Shown here one piece after another: positions 1-6,170 of a DNA stretch of 6,307 nt (within the stretch, counting starts at the first letter, position 1; each line of letters begins with the position of its first letter). Both the position numbers and the translations under genes were made by a program. The DNA is from an uncultured bacterium (GTDB lineage: Bacteria > Planctomycetota > UBA1135 > GCA-002686595), in assembly GCA_913058555.1 (NCBI GenBank), contig CAJXRJ010000453.1:1-6307 (forward strand), read 5' to 3'. A model generated the notes under the pieces. That model was not told where the DNA came from, made no database searches, and was given only the letters and a program-made list of their open reading frames with translations.

Positions 1-35
1 AGTCTCGTGGGCTCGGAGATGTGTATAAGAGACAG
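1..35 (+). other. Nextera Tn5 library adapter (P7/i7 side), not biological
   Basis: Bases 2-35 match the Illumina Nextera read-2 adapter: GTCTCGTGGGCTCGG followed by the 19-bp Tn5 mosaic end AGATGTGTATAAGAGACAG at 17-35. Base 1 would be the last base of the i7 index. The matching read-1 adapter in opposite orientation closes the window, so this is untrimmed library sequence and not a natural transposon end. No reading frame should be extended into it. Confidence 0.98.
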
Positions 36-192
36 ACCCACCCCCCGCGAGGATGTCCACGGCGCTTTGGATGACGGATGGGTCGGGCAGCCCATCGGGG
101 GGTAGGGGAACGAGGTGCTCGTGGGTCACGGTATGGAGGAGGGGTTGCGTGGCCCCATGGAGGCCAAGGCGCGGGGCCGGGGGCCGCGGCAA
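36..192 (-). CDS. Possible 5' fragment of an unidentified minus-strand gene, truncated at the insert edge
   Basis: On the minus strand a frame stays open from just after a TGA at 240-238 to the insert edge at 36. Its distal part reads like real protein (…HTVTHEHLVPLPPDG, then LPDPSVIQSAVDILAGGG) and uses mostly G or C at third positions. There is no in-frame ATG. A TTG at 192-190 is preceded by GAGG with 7 nt spacing and is the best start. An ATG at 238-236 lies in another frame, which is rich in Pro and Arg and looks like a shadow. A frameshift or base error in the GGG near 217-219 could join that ATG to the good frame, but this cannot be shown. The gene would be divergent from the kinase operon. 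I do not recognise the product; non-coding sequence is the alternative. Confidence 0.28.
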
Positions 193-293
193 GCTGCGAC
201 CTCGCCACGAGCCTAGTCCCAGAGCCAGCGCGACGCATCAATAGATCCCTCCGCGGTACGCGCCCAGGGCAGGCCGCTGTCCCAGCGGTTCGC

Positions 294-322
294 TCTGAAG
301 TGCGGGCTGGGGCTGCTACCCT
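294..322 (+). promoter_or_regulatory. Candidate promoter for a leaderless kinase-regulator transcript
   Basis: TACCCT at 317-322 fits the TANNNT form of a -10 element and ends 6 nt before the ATG at 329. That spacing would start the transcript at or next to the start codon. A poor -35-like TCTGAA lies at 294-299 with a 17-nt spacer. In support, there is no Shine-Dalgarno at a usable distance before 329: GGGG sits only 1 nt upstream and another run is about 17 nt away. The short motif is easily matched by chance, so this is a weak call. The rest of 193-328 shows nothing else recognisable. Confidence 0.2.
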
Positions 323-328
323 TGGGGC

Positions 329-1198
329 ATGGACGAGACGAGCGACATCGACGAACTCGAGGGGGAGGGCGGCGAGCACCCCGAGGCGCATGCCGTTGGT
401 AGGGCACGTCGGCGGCTGCTGACACGGCTCGCGGGGGGCCTGGCCCATGAGATCAAAAACCCCCTCTCGACCATGGCCATCAACCTGACTCTGCTCGAAG
501 AGGAGTTCCAGCCCGCGCCCGGGGGGGACGGGGCACAGTCGGCCAAGGACAAACGCTCCCTCAAGCGCATTCGCACGCTCCAGCGGGAGGTCTCGCGGCT
601 CGAGGGCATTCTCGAGGACTTCCTCCGGTATGCGCGCGGGGGCGAGGTCAACCGCGCACCGCACAGCCTCATCGAGCTGATAGCGGAGGTGCTCGAGTTC
701 ACATCGCCCGAGCTTGAGCAGGAAGGCGTGCGTCTGCACGCGCAGCTGCCCCCGGCGATGCCCTTGGCGATGCTGGACAAGAATCTCTTCCGTCAGGCGC
801 TGATCAACCTGATCGTGAACGCCCGGCAGGCTATGCCCGGCGGGGGCGAGCTCATCGTGGAGCTGAAGCGCAGGGGCCCCAGGGCGGAGCTGGTCGTCAC
901 GGACTCGGGCGTGGGCATGAGCGAGGCCCAGGCGAATCGCTGCTTCGACCTCTACTACTCCACCAAGCGTGGCGGCACAGGCCTGGGATTGGCCACGGTC
1001 AAGCGCATCGTGGACATGCACGGGGGCGAAATTGCGGTCATGAGCGAGGAAGGCCGCGGGACCCGATTTCACATCTGGCTGCCTCTTCTTCAGGAGATCC
1101 CGGTTGGGGAGCGAATCCCTGAGAACGCGGAAGGATCCGGATCCGGAGCGGATCCGACTTCACGTGGCGCGGCTGGATCCGCAGAATCCACAGAATGA
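329..1198 (+). CDS. NtrB-type cytoplasmic sensor histidine kinase without a sensor domain
   Basis: The 289-residue product should autophosphorylate on a histidine and pass the phosphate to the regulator encoded immediately downstream. The H-box GGLAHEIKNPLSTM (phospho-acceptor His40) opens a HisKA dimerisation domain at about residues 30-105, with a charged insert near 60-80. The HATPase_c domain spans about 150-255. It has an N-box (QALINLIVNARQAMP, 156-170), G1 DSGVGM (192-197), F-box CFDLYYSTK (205-213) and G2 GGTGLGL (215-221), all intact. No membrane segment, PAS, GAF or HAMP domain is visible. Only about 30 acidic residues precede HisKA, so the signal probably comes from a partner protein. 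The C-terminal 30 residues are a Gly/Ser/Ala-rich tail. ATG 329 is the only possible start, since an in-frame TGA lies at 296-298 with no alternative start between. The stop overlaps the regulator start (ATGA), which indicates an operon. The family call is firm; the physiological signal is unknown. Confidence 0.93.
   Translation: MDETSDIDELEGEGGEHPEAHAVGRARRRLLTRLAGGLAHEIKNPLSTMAINLTLLEEEFQPAPGGDGAQSAKDKRSLKRIRTLQREVSRLEGILEDFLRYARGGEVNRAPHSLIELIAEVLEFTSPELEQEGVRLHAQLPPAMPLAMLDKNLFRQALINLIVNARQAMPGGGELIVELKRRGPRAELVVTDSGVGMSEAQANRCFDLYYSTKRGGTGLGLATVKRIVDMHGGEIAVMSEEGRGTRFHIWLPLLQEIPVGERIPENAEGSGSGADPTSRGAAGSAESTE
1133..1180 (+). repeat. Cluster of four GGATCC hexamers in the kinase 3' end
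   Basis: GGATCC occurs at 1133-1138, 1139-1144 (adjacent), 1150-1155 and 1175-1180, inside the codons of the kinase's Gly/Ser-rich tail (GSGSGADPTSRGAAGSAE) and just before the regulator start. The hexamer is self-complementary, so these copies can pair with each other in RNA. It could be simple slippage-type expansion of a linker. No function is assigned. Confidence 0.6.
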
Positions 1199-2625
1199 GC
1201 GACGACAGTCCCCGGCGCGTGCTCATCGTCGATGACGATGAGGGACACGGTGAAGCCCTCGGCGACGGCCTTGAGATCGACGGCTACGAATGCACGATTG
1301 TCGGGTCCGGAACCGCGGGGATTGAGGCGATCGGGTCGCAGCAATTCGACGCCGTGTTGACGGACCTCGTGATGCACGATCGCTCGGGCCTCGAGGTGCT
1401 TCGGGAAGCGAAGCAGCTCGCGCCGGATACGCCGGTGCTCCTGATCACCGGGCACGCCACCGTGGAGACCGCGGTGGACGCCATGCGTGAGGGGGCCGAG
1501 GACTATCTCAGCAAGCCCGTCAAGCTCACCGAGTTGCGAGCCAAGCTCGCCCGCGCGGTGGAGAAGTCGCGCCTTCGCCGGGACAACGAATCGCTTCGCA
1601 CCGAGAACGTGGAGCTGCGGCGGCAGTTCGACAAGAGCTTTGGCTTCGAAGGGCTGCGTGGTCACTCGAAGGAAATGACGCGGGTCTTCGAGATGCTCGC
1701 ACGGGTGGCGCCCACCAATGCGACGGTCCTGGTTCTCGGGGAGAGTGGCACCGGCAAGGAACTCATCGCCCGCGCCATCCACACCAACAGCGAGCGGCGC
1801 AGCGGCAACTTCGTGGCGGTCAACTGCGCGGCGTTGACCGAGGGCCTCATCGAGTCGGAGCTCTTCGGACACGTCAAAGGCGCATTCACCGGGGCGGTGG
1901 GCGACAAGGAAGGCCGGATCGCCTACGCCAACGGCGGGACGCTGTTCCTCGACGAGATCGGTGACATGCCCCTCAGCACCCAAGCGAAACTGCTTCGCGT
2001 GCTGGAAGCCCGCGAGGTGGTGCAAGTGGGGGGCAACGAGCCGAAGAAGGTGGACATCCGCCTCGTGGCGGCGACGAACCGGCACCTGCGGGACATGGTG
2101 GCGGAGAAGACCTTCCGCGAGGACTTGTACCACCGGCTCCAGGTGGTGGAGATCTCCCTGCCGCCCCTGCGCGAGCGAACGGGGGATGTGCCGCTCCTCA
2201 TCGATCATTTCATTGCGGAGTTCCGCGACCATCATGGCCGGGACGTCACGGGCATCAGTCCTGAGGCCCGGGCCCTTCTGTCCCGCTACCGCTGGCCCGG
2301 GAACGTGCGGGAGCTCCGCAACGCGATCGAGAACATGGTCTTGCTCGCAGCGGGGTCGGTCCTCGCCGTGGACGACGTCCCCGAGAGCATCCGCCGTGCC
2401 GAGGCGGGGGCCAGCGGCGGGGTGCCGGCGGACACCGGCGCGGCCACCGAGGCGGGGACGCCTGGGGGTGGCTACCACTTGGCCGGGCGTTCCCTCGAGG
2501 AAATGGAGCGCGCCTTGATCGAGGCAAATCTCAAGCTCATGGAAGGCAATCGCAAGCGCGCGGCCGAGGTCCTCGGCATGGGCGAGCGGACCCTCTATCG
2601 GAAGATCAAGGAATACGGTCTGTAG
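1195..2625 (+). CDS. NtrC-family sigma-54-dependent response regulator
   Basis: The 476-residue product has the full three-domain layout of an NtrC-class enhancer-binding protein. Residues 7-120 form a receiver domain with acidic pocket DDD (13-15), phospho-acceptor Asp57 (FDAVLTD), Thr85 and Lys107 (SKP). A charged, probably coiled-coil linker (about 120-145) leads to the AAA+ domain. There the Walker A is GESGTGKE (182-189), the sigma-54-contacting loop GAFTGA (229-234), Walker B TLFLDEIGDM (249-258), sensor I ATNRHL (293-298) and sensor II WPGNVREL (367-374). A Gly/Ala-rich linker (403-427) precedes a Fis-type helix-turn-helix ending the protein (GNRKRAAEVLGMGERTLYRK). Intact GAFTGA means it should activate sigma-54 RNA polymerase by ATP hydrolysis. 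It is translationally coupled to the kinase by a 4-nt overlap, so the two form a cognate pair. Its target promoters are not identifiable here. The receiver has DLVMHDRSG where many relatives have MPxxDG. Confidence 0.96.
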   Translation: MSDDSPRRVLIVDDDEGHGEALGDGLEIDGYECTIVGSGTAGIEAIGSQQFDAVLTDLVMHDRSGLEVLREAKQLAPDTPVLLITGHATVETAVDAMREGAEDYLSKPVKLTELRAKLARAVEKSRLRRDNESLRTENVELRRQFDKSFGFEGLRGHSKEMTRVFEMLARVAPTNATVLVLGESGTGKELIARAIHTNSERRSGNFVAVNCAALTEGLIESELFGHVKGAFTGAVGDKEGRIAYANGGTLFLDEIGDMPLSTQAKLLRVLEAREVVQVGGNEPKKVDIRLVAATNRHLRDMVAEKTFREDLYHRLQVVEISLPPLRERTGDVPLLIDHFIAEFRDHHGRDVTGISPEARALLSRYRWPGNVRELRNAIENMVLLAAGSVLAVDDVPESIRRAEAGASGGVPADTGAATEAGTPGGGYHLAGRSLEEMERALIEANLKLMEGNRKRAAEVLGMGERTLYRKIKEYGL

Positions 2626-2635
2626 GCAGCCGGGC

Positions 2636-2663
2636 CTGGGCCGTAGCGGGGCGGGGGGCCCAG
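2636..2663. terminator. Candidate bidirectional hairpin between convergent genes
   Basis: CTGGGCC (2636-2642) and GGCCCAG (2657-2663) can form a 7-bp GC stem with a 14-nt loop, 11 nt after the regulator stop and before the end of the convergent gene. Alternative pairings exist nearby: GGGGCG at 2648-2653 with CGCCCC at 2672-2677, and the palindrome GGGCGCGCCC at 2667-2676. No T-tract follows on either strand, so a classical intrinsic terminator is not supported. In such GC-rich sequence, stems of this size also arise by chance. Confidence 0.3.
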
Positions 2664-2698
2664 ATCGGGCGCGCCCCACCCGTGAACGGCCCCGAACC

Positions 2699-3196
2699 TC
2701 AATAGCCGGCGGGCCGGTCCTCGTGGTTCACGTCCCGGGTGGCCACGACCCGCCACGTGCCCTCTTGGCGCTCAAAGTCGGCGGTGAACTCGAGGTCCCA
2801 CCAGGGCTCGTAGTCGGCCTCCCTCTCACGGGTGTCGATGAGGCAGTGGATGCGGACGGTGACGGCCTTCGCGTTTTCGTCCGGAGGGCTCAGGAACTGC
2901 ACCCCGTCCACCGGATCCAAAGTCGCTCGGTAGCGCGTGGATCCCATGGTCAGGTAGCGCGCCGCATCGACGATATCGCGCCGGGAGTAGCGCGACGATT
3001 CGTCCACGAACTCACGAGCCACCGCCTTTCGAATCCGCTTCGCCTGGCGAGCCTCAAGGGCGCCCGTGATGTACTCGATGCGCGCGCGGACGGACTCCTC
3101 CGTGGTCCGAAGGCCGAGCCGGATGCGGTGCACGGCGAAGGGGATGACGATGGCGCCCAGGAGGATCCATCGCAGCGGGAGGTCTTTGATTCTCAT
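2699..3196 (-). CDS. Single-span membrane-anchored protein with NTF2/SnoaL-like layout, function unknown
   Basis: The 165-residue product starts MRIKDLPLRW and has one hydrophobic segment at about residues 9-28 (WILLGAIVIPFAVHRI), followed by a soluble region. Residues 33-82 look helical and charged (SVRARIEYITGALEARQAKR). The rest alternates in likely beta strands (RYRATLD, AVTVRIHCLI, WWDLEFTADFERQ, TWRVVATRDV). A helical N-half followed by a curved sheet is the order of the NTF2/SnoaL-like fold, whose members are often small-molecule-binding or structural domains. The fold is my inference from the pattern and no catalytic residues can be named. The frame is open for 56 more codons upstream, but that extension is low complexity and overlaps the divergent lipoprotein gene. 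The ATG at 3196-3194, directly before the hydrophobic segment, is therefore the likely start. Shine-Dalgarno is weak (AAGG about 13 nt upstream). It is convergent with the regulator gene and divergent from the lipoprotein gene. Confidence 0.72.
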   Translation of the reverse strand: MRIKDLPLRWILLGAIVIPFAVHRIRLGLRTTEESVRARIEYITGALEARQAKRIRKAVAREFVDESSRYSRRDIVDAARYLTMGSTRYRATLDPVDGVQFLSPPDENAKAVTVRIHCLIDTREREADYEPWWDLEFTADFERQEGTWRVVATRDVNHEDRPAGY

Positions 3197-3274
3197 GGAT
3201 GATTCGGCACCTTGGGATGGCGGCGGAAGAGCGGGCGGGGATTCCAGGTTAGACTGGCCGGCCCATTCCGTCCT

Positions 3275-3288
3275 GGCCCCGTGGGGCC
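3275..3288. promoter_or_regulatory. Inverted repeat before the lipoprotein gene (operator or RNA hairpin candidate)
   Basis: GGCCCC (3275-3280) and GGGGCC (3283-3288) are perfect arms around GT in the 110-bp divergent spacer 3197-3306. They lie 18 nt upstream of the lipoprotein ATG. The same spacer holds a weak -10-like TAGACT at 3250-3255 with no matching -35. The repeat could be a regulator site or a 5' UTR hairpin; chance in GC-rich DNA is a real alternative. Nothing else in the spacer is recognisable. Confidence 0.25.
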
Positions 3289-3306
3289 CTACCGATTGAT
3301 CGACCG

Positions 3307-3951
3307 ATGACTTTCTATCGTCCCCTTCTCCTGGTTTCCTTCCTCTCCCTCGGCCTTTGCGCATGCGGCGGGCGTGATTCCGGCTCTCCTGGCGCCGGTG
3401 GGAGCGCGGCGGGTGCCGCTTCCGCGGGGGACGGAGCGACCGACCCTGCCGGCGGCGCCTCCCACGTGGAGAGCCGTGATCAGCTACCCGGCGGTCAGCC
3501 GAACTTCACGCCGAATGAGGGATGGAGTGCCTACCCGCCGGAGAACGCGATGCGTCTGGCGAACTACCGCGTCCCCGGAGTCGACGGTGCCGAGGATGGG
3601 GCCGTCGTCGTGGCGGCTTGGCCGTCCAACCTTGGGGGTCTTGAGGCCAACGTGAGCCGTTGGATGAACCAGGCGGGCATTGAGCCCGGGCCGGACGGCT
3701 TGTCGGATGAACAGCGCTGGGAGCTCGAGGTCCGGGACTTCGTCGTCTCGGTGTTCCACCTGGACGCTGGTGGGGGATCTGAGGCCCCCGGCACCGAATC
3801 GAACGAGCACGGGGCCAAGGGCACGCCTCTCCTTGTGGCTTACATCGAGAAACCCGGGGCCCAAGGGTGCTGGACAGTCAAGCTGACCGGCCCCTCCGCG
3901 ACGATCAACAAGACAAAGGCGGACTTCGAGACCTTCCTCAAAGGACTCTGA
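3307..3951 (+). CDS. Secreted lipoprotein of unknown function
   Basis: The 214-residue product begins with a type II signal peptide: hydrophobic core LLLVSFLSLGLC and lipobox LCAC with Cys20 as the probable lipidated residue (Cys18 fits less well). Residues 21-52 are a Gly/Ala/Ser/Asp-rich flexible linker, as expected for a tether to the membrane. The soluble domain (about 65-214) contains MRLANYRVPG (82-91), a strand AVVVAAW (99-105), GGLEANVSRWMNQ (110-122) and a C-terminal helix (about 200-213). I recall similar 'MR-x-A-x-Y…GG-x-x-x-N-x-x-RW' patterns in uncharacterised planctomycete proteins, but this is from memory and not a search. Enzymatic residues are not evident. ATG 3307 places the signal peptide correctly; no clear Shine-Dalgarno precedes it. 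It is divergent from the membrane-protein gene and is followed 44 bp later by the methyltransferase gene on the same strand. Confidence 0.82.
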   Translation: MTFYRPLLLVSFLSLGLCACGGRDSGSPGAGGSAAGAASAGDGATDPAGGASHVESRDQLPGGQPNFTPNEGWSAYPPENAMRLANYRVPGVDGAEDGAVVVAAWPSNLGGLEANVSRWMNQAGIEPGPDGLSDEQRWELEVRDFVVSVFHLDAGGGSEAPGTESNEHGAKGTPLLVAYIEKPGAQGCWTVKLTGPSATINKTKADFETFLKGL

Positions 3952-3973
3952 TTCGAGCCCGCCGCCTCCCCGT

Positions 3974-3987
3974 CCCACGCCCGTGGG
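3974..3987. repeat. Inverted repeat between lipoprotein and methyltransferase genes
   Basis: CCCACG (3974-3979) and CGTGGG (3982-3987) are perfect arms around CC, 22 nt after the lipoprotein stop and 8 nt before the methyltransferase ATG. In RNA this would give a 5-bp stem with a 4-nt loop covering the ribosome-binding region. No T-tract follows, so it is not a convincing terminator. Its size and position resemble the repeat at 3275-3288, but the sequence differs. Confidence 0.35.
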
Positions 3988-3995
3988 CACCCCCT

Positions 3996-4799
3996 ATGCT
4001 CCATCGCACCCGCAAATTCGCCGACAAGGTCATTCGGCGCATCATCTCGGTGGTGCCGACGCGGAGCCTTGAGGGGTGGGAGAAGCGCCATGAGAAGAGG
4101 GTCATCGAGTCGGTCGAGAAAATCGTTCCGTATATCCCGGAGAAGGGGTTCTTCCTCGATATCGGGTGCAACATCGGTTCGTTCTCGCGTCATCTCCGGG
4201 CCCGGCGCCCCGGGGCCCGGGGCATTCTCTTCGAGCCCGTCGAGGAGTACGCCGCGATCGCCCAGGGACGCTTCGAGGACGACGACGGCATCGAAGTCCT
4301 CAACATCGGCCTGGGGAACGAGAACGCCGAAAAGACGATCTACAAGCCGAACTTCAACTACGGCGGCAACAGCTTGGTGACGGAGATCATGTTCGATCAA
4401 CGCCCCAACGCCGCCGTGCCCCAGGGGACCCAGTTCGAAGAAGAGACCGTCACGATCCGGCACGTCACTGATTGGCTGGACGACCGCGGGATCACAGAGG
4501 TGGACGTCATCAAGATGGACACCGAGGGATACGACTGGGCCGTGATGGAAGGGCTCTTGCCGTGGTTGAAGCGGACGGGCCAGCGCCCCGTGCTCTTCAT
4601 CGAAGTCTTCACCGCGGAGTGGCACCCCCTCGCGGACCGCCAGGCGGCGGCCTTCGAGGCCTACTACGAACTGGGCTACGGCCGCGTCGATATCGAATCC
4701 CTCATCACCGGGATCTGTGGGGATGCTCTTCTGATTCACGAGTCCGAGACCGACTCCGGTGCATCGACCACGGGCGGGTCCCCGTCTGTGGGGAAGTAG
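3996..4799 (+). CDS. FkbM-family SAM-dependent methyltransferase
   Basis: The 267-residue product is a class I methyltransferase of the FkbM type. These proteins usually O-methylate sugars or other hydroxyl groups on glycans and natural products. SAM-binding motif I is FFLDIGCNIGSF (52-63), followed by a strand ending ILFEP (77-81) whose acidic residue normally binds the SAM ribose. The FkbM signature is VDVIKMDTEGYDWAVMEG (169-186), and a later strand reads VLFIEVF (199-205). The final 20 residues (from about 248) are a Ser/Thr/Gly-rich tail outside the domain. The frame is open upstream to 3867 inside the lipoprotein gene, but that extension is Arg/Pro-rich. ATG 3996, just before the N-terminal helix MLHRTRKFADK, is the better start, although no strong Shine-Dalgarno is visible. 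The flippase gene 4 nt downstream points to a cell-surface glycan as substrate; that is inference. The exact acceptor is unknown. Confidence 0.9.
   Translation: MLHRTRKFADKVIRRIISVVPTRSLEGWEKRHEKRVIESVEKIVPYIPEKGFFLDIGCNIGSFSRHLRARRPGARGILFEPVEEYAAIAQGRFEDDDGIEVLNIGLGNENAEKTIYKPNFNYGGNSLVTEIMFDQRPNAAVPQGTQFEEETVTIRHVTDWLDDRGITEVDVIKMDTEGYDWAVMEGLLPWLKRTGQRPVLFIEVFTAEWHPLADRQAAAFEAYYELGYGRVDIESLITGICGDALLIHESETDSGASTTGGSPSVGK
4196..4220. repeat. Strong GC inverted repeat inside the methyltransferase gene
   Basis: CCGGGCCC (4196-4203) and GGGCCCGG (4213-4220) form a perfect 8-bp inverted repeat with a 9-nt spacer, in the codons for the Arg-rich loop (RARRPGARG) just after SAM motif I. The repeat is most simply a by-product of Arg/Pro/Gly codons in GC-rich DNA. 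Confidence 0.5.
4790..4796 (+). promoter_or_regulatory. Ribosome binding site that decides the flippase start
   Basis: GGGGAAG ends 7 nt before the GTG at 4804 and overlaps the last codons of the methyltransferase gene. It supports the GTG start over the in-frame ATG at 4759, which would overlap the upstream gene by 41 nt and add a basic, non-conserved-looking leader. Confidence 0.6.
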
Positions 4800-4803
4800 C
4801 CGA

Positions 4804-6150
4804 GTGAGCCGCCTTCGCAACGCGGCCCGGGGGGCCTTCTCCAGCCGGTTTCTGAGGGAATCCAGCACGCTCCAGGCGGCCTCCCTCGCGATGGCCGTCA
4901 GCAACGTGGCGGGTTCCGTCGCGCTCGCCCACATCCTCGGGGCCCGCGAGCTGAGCGTCTATTACCTGGCGATCAGCGCCTACGCGCTGGTCTGGACGTT
5001 CCTGAACCTCGGCCTTGGGCCCGTGGCCGCGATGCGCATCGCCGGCTCCGTTCGCAGCGGGGATACGGGCCAGCTCTCGGCGTCCCTCGGGGTCTTCCTG
5101 CGGCTGGCGTTGATGCTCGGCTTGGTCTCCTGCGGCATCGGACTTCTGACCCACGCTTTTGCGCCCCCGTGGCTGGCCGAGAAGATCTTCAAGGTCGATG
5201 GCGTACGGGTCGTTGGTTACGCCGCCATCCTCGCCATTGGGCCGCTTTTTGAGGCGCCCCGGAACATCTGCGTTTCCGCCCTCCAGGGGGAGCGTCGCAT
5301 GCTGGCGCTCTCACGGGTTGAGCTGGGCCAAGAGCTCGCGCGCCTGGGGTTCGTGGTCATGGGCGCTCTCATCACCCGCGACGCCCTGGGGCCGACGCTT
5401 GGGCTTCTGGCGGGCACGCTGGTCGGCGCCCTCCTGGCGATCGACGGGTACTCGCGGGAGCGGCGTGAGGAGGGGTCCATCTTGCCTCCGCTTCTGACAG
5501 CTCTGCGGGCCAAGGGGGTCGGCGCCGGCAGCGCCATCAAGGAGGGGGTGAAGATCGGCCTGGTGCGGAACGTGCATTCCCTCGGTGTGGAGACGATTCC
5601 CTCGCTCCTTCTCGGCGCCTTCGGCAACAGCGTGTGGGTGACCTATCTGCGCAACGCCCAGCGCGTGGGGGGCATGCTTCGGGTGCTGATGCTGGGGATC
5701 AACCGGACGGCCTTGCCCGTGTTCTCGCAGCTGGCCCACGTGAAGGATGTGCCGGGCCTGCGCAGGAGCTACTGGAAGGTCAGCGCCCTTTCGGGGACGG
5801 CGACCACGATCGGTTTGGCAGTGGCTCTGCCGCTCCTGCCCTTCGCGATCCGCCTGCTCTACCCCGAGGACTTCTGGGGGCCGGTCTACACCCTGGTTCT
5901 CATCCTGAGTCCTGGGATCGCCATCGCGTCGTTCTCCGTGGCCAATGACGTGTTCTACCTCGTCACTCAGCAGATGCGTGTCGCGGTGCTGATCTCCTTG
6001 GGTGGCCTGATCGTTACCACCATCGTCTGCGCGGTCTGCGTCCACCTCATGCCCGAGATCGGAGCGGCCGTTGGCCTCAGCACCGCGTGCCTTTGGAGCC
6101 TCGTCCACGTGGCCTTCGCGGGACGCTGGCTGCGAAAGCACGGCGCATAG
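4804..6150 (+). CDS. Wzx-type polysaccharide flippase (MOP superfamily membrane transporter)
   Basis: Counted from GTG 4804, the product has 448 residues, normal for the Wzx/RfbX group of MOP exporters. These move lipid-linked sugar units across the cytoplasmic membrane. About 10 to 12 hydrophobic segments are visible, for example near residues 25-46, 53-78, 95-118, 134-150, 182-213, 327-350, 360-380, 392-415 and 418-440. The polar loop at 215-250 separates the two halves. The second half contains the family-like stretch YLRNAQRVGGMLRVLMLGIN (281-300), then ALPVFSQLAHVKDVPGLRRSYWK (303-325 region), resembling the 'P-x-FS…LRR' segment of Polysacc_synt proteins. An ORF from ATG 4759 exists, but the ribosome binding site and the 4-nt gap favour GTG 4804. 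It is probably co-transcribed with the methyltransferase. The cargo is unknown. A lipid II-type or other MOP exporter is less likely but possible. Confidence 0.88.
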   Translation: MSRLRNAARGAFSSRFLRESSTLQAASLAMAVSNVAGSVALAHILGARELSVYYLAISAYALVWTFLNLGLGPVAAMRIAGSVRSGDTGQLSASLGVFLRLALMLGLVSCGIGLLTHAFAPPWLAEKIFKVDGVRVVGYAAILAIGPLFEAPRNICVSALQGERRMLALSRVELGQELARLGFVVMGALITRDALGPTLGLLAGTLVGALLAIDGYSRERREEGSILPPLLTALRAKGVGAGSAIKEGVKIGLVRNVHSLGVETIPSLLLGAFGNSVWVTYLRNAQRVGGMLRVLMLGINRTALPVFSQLAHVKDVPGLRRSYWKVSALSGTATTIGLAVALPLLPFAIRLLYPEDFWGPVYTLVLILSPGIAIASFSVANDVFYLVTQQMRVAVLISLGGLIVTTIVCAVCVHLMPEIGAAVGLSTACLWSLVHVAFAGRWLRKHGA

Positions 6151-6170
6151 GAAGGGAAAGCCCATCCCAC

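Noticed and set aside
17..35. Tn5-like transposon end (with its inverted partner at 6263-6281) as a natural mobile element
   Set aside because: The sequence is the engineered 19-bp mosaic end and is joined to Illumina primer and index bases. No transposase gene is present between the ends.
78..422. Plus-strand frame of 114 codons at the left edge
   Set aside because: It is Arg/Gly/Ala-rich and overlaps the kinase start in a different frame, with no motif or ribosome binding site.
1090..2679. Long minus-strand open frame (529 codons) across the regulator gene
   Set aside because: It is antisense to an unmistakable NtrC-type gene with every motif intact. Its protein is rich in His, Arg, Pro and Gly with no recognisable domain, as expected for a shadow frame in GC-rich DNA.
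2723..3202. Plus-strand frame opposite the small membrane protein
   Set aside because: It could compete with the minus-strand gene, but the minus frame has a sensible membrane segment followed by alternating helix and strand pattern, while the plus frame has no such order.
3840..4934. Minus-strand open frame (364 codons) across the methyltransferase gene
   Set aside because: It mirrors the FkbM gene and its neighbours, with low-information composition and no motif. The sense strand carries clear SAM-binding and FkbM motifs.
5311..6165. Minus-strand open frame (284 codons) across the flippase gene
   Set aside because: It is antisense to the membrane protein. His/Gln/Arg/Gly-rich text is what the complement of hydrophobic GC-rich codons gives.
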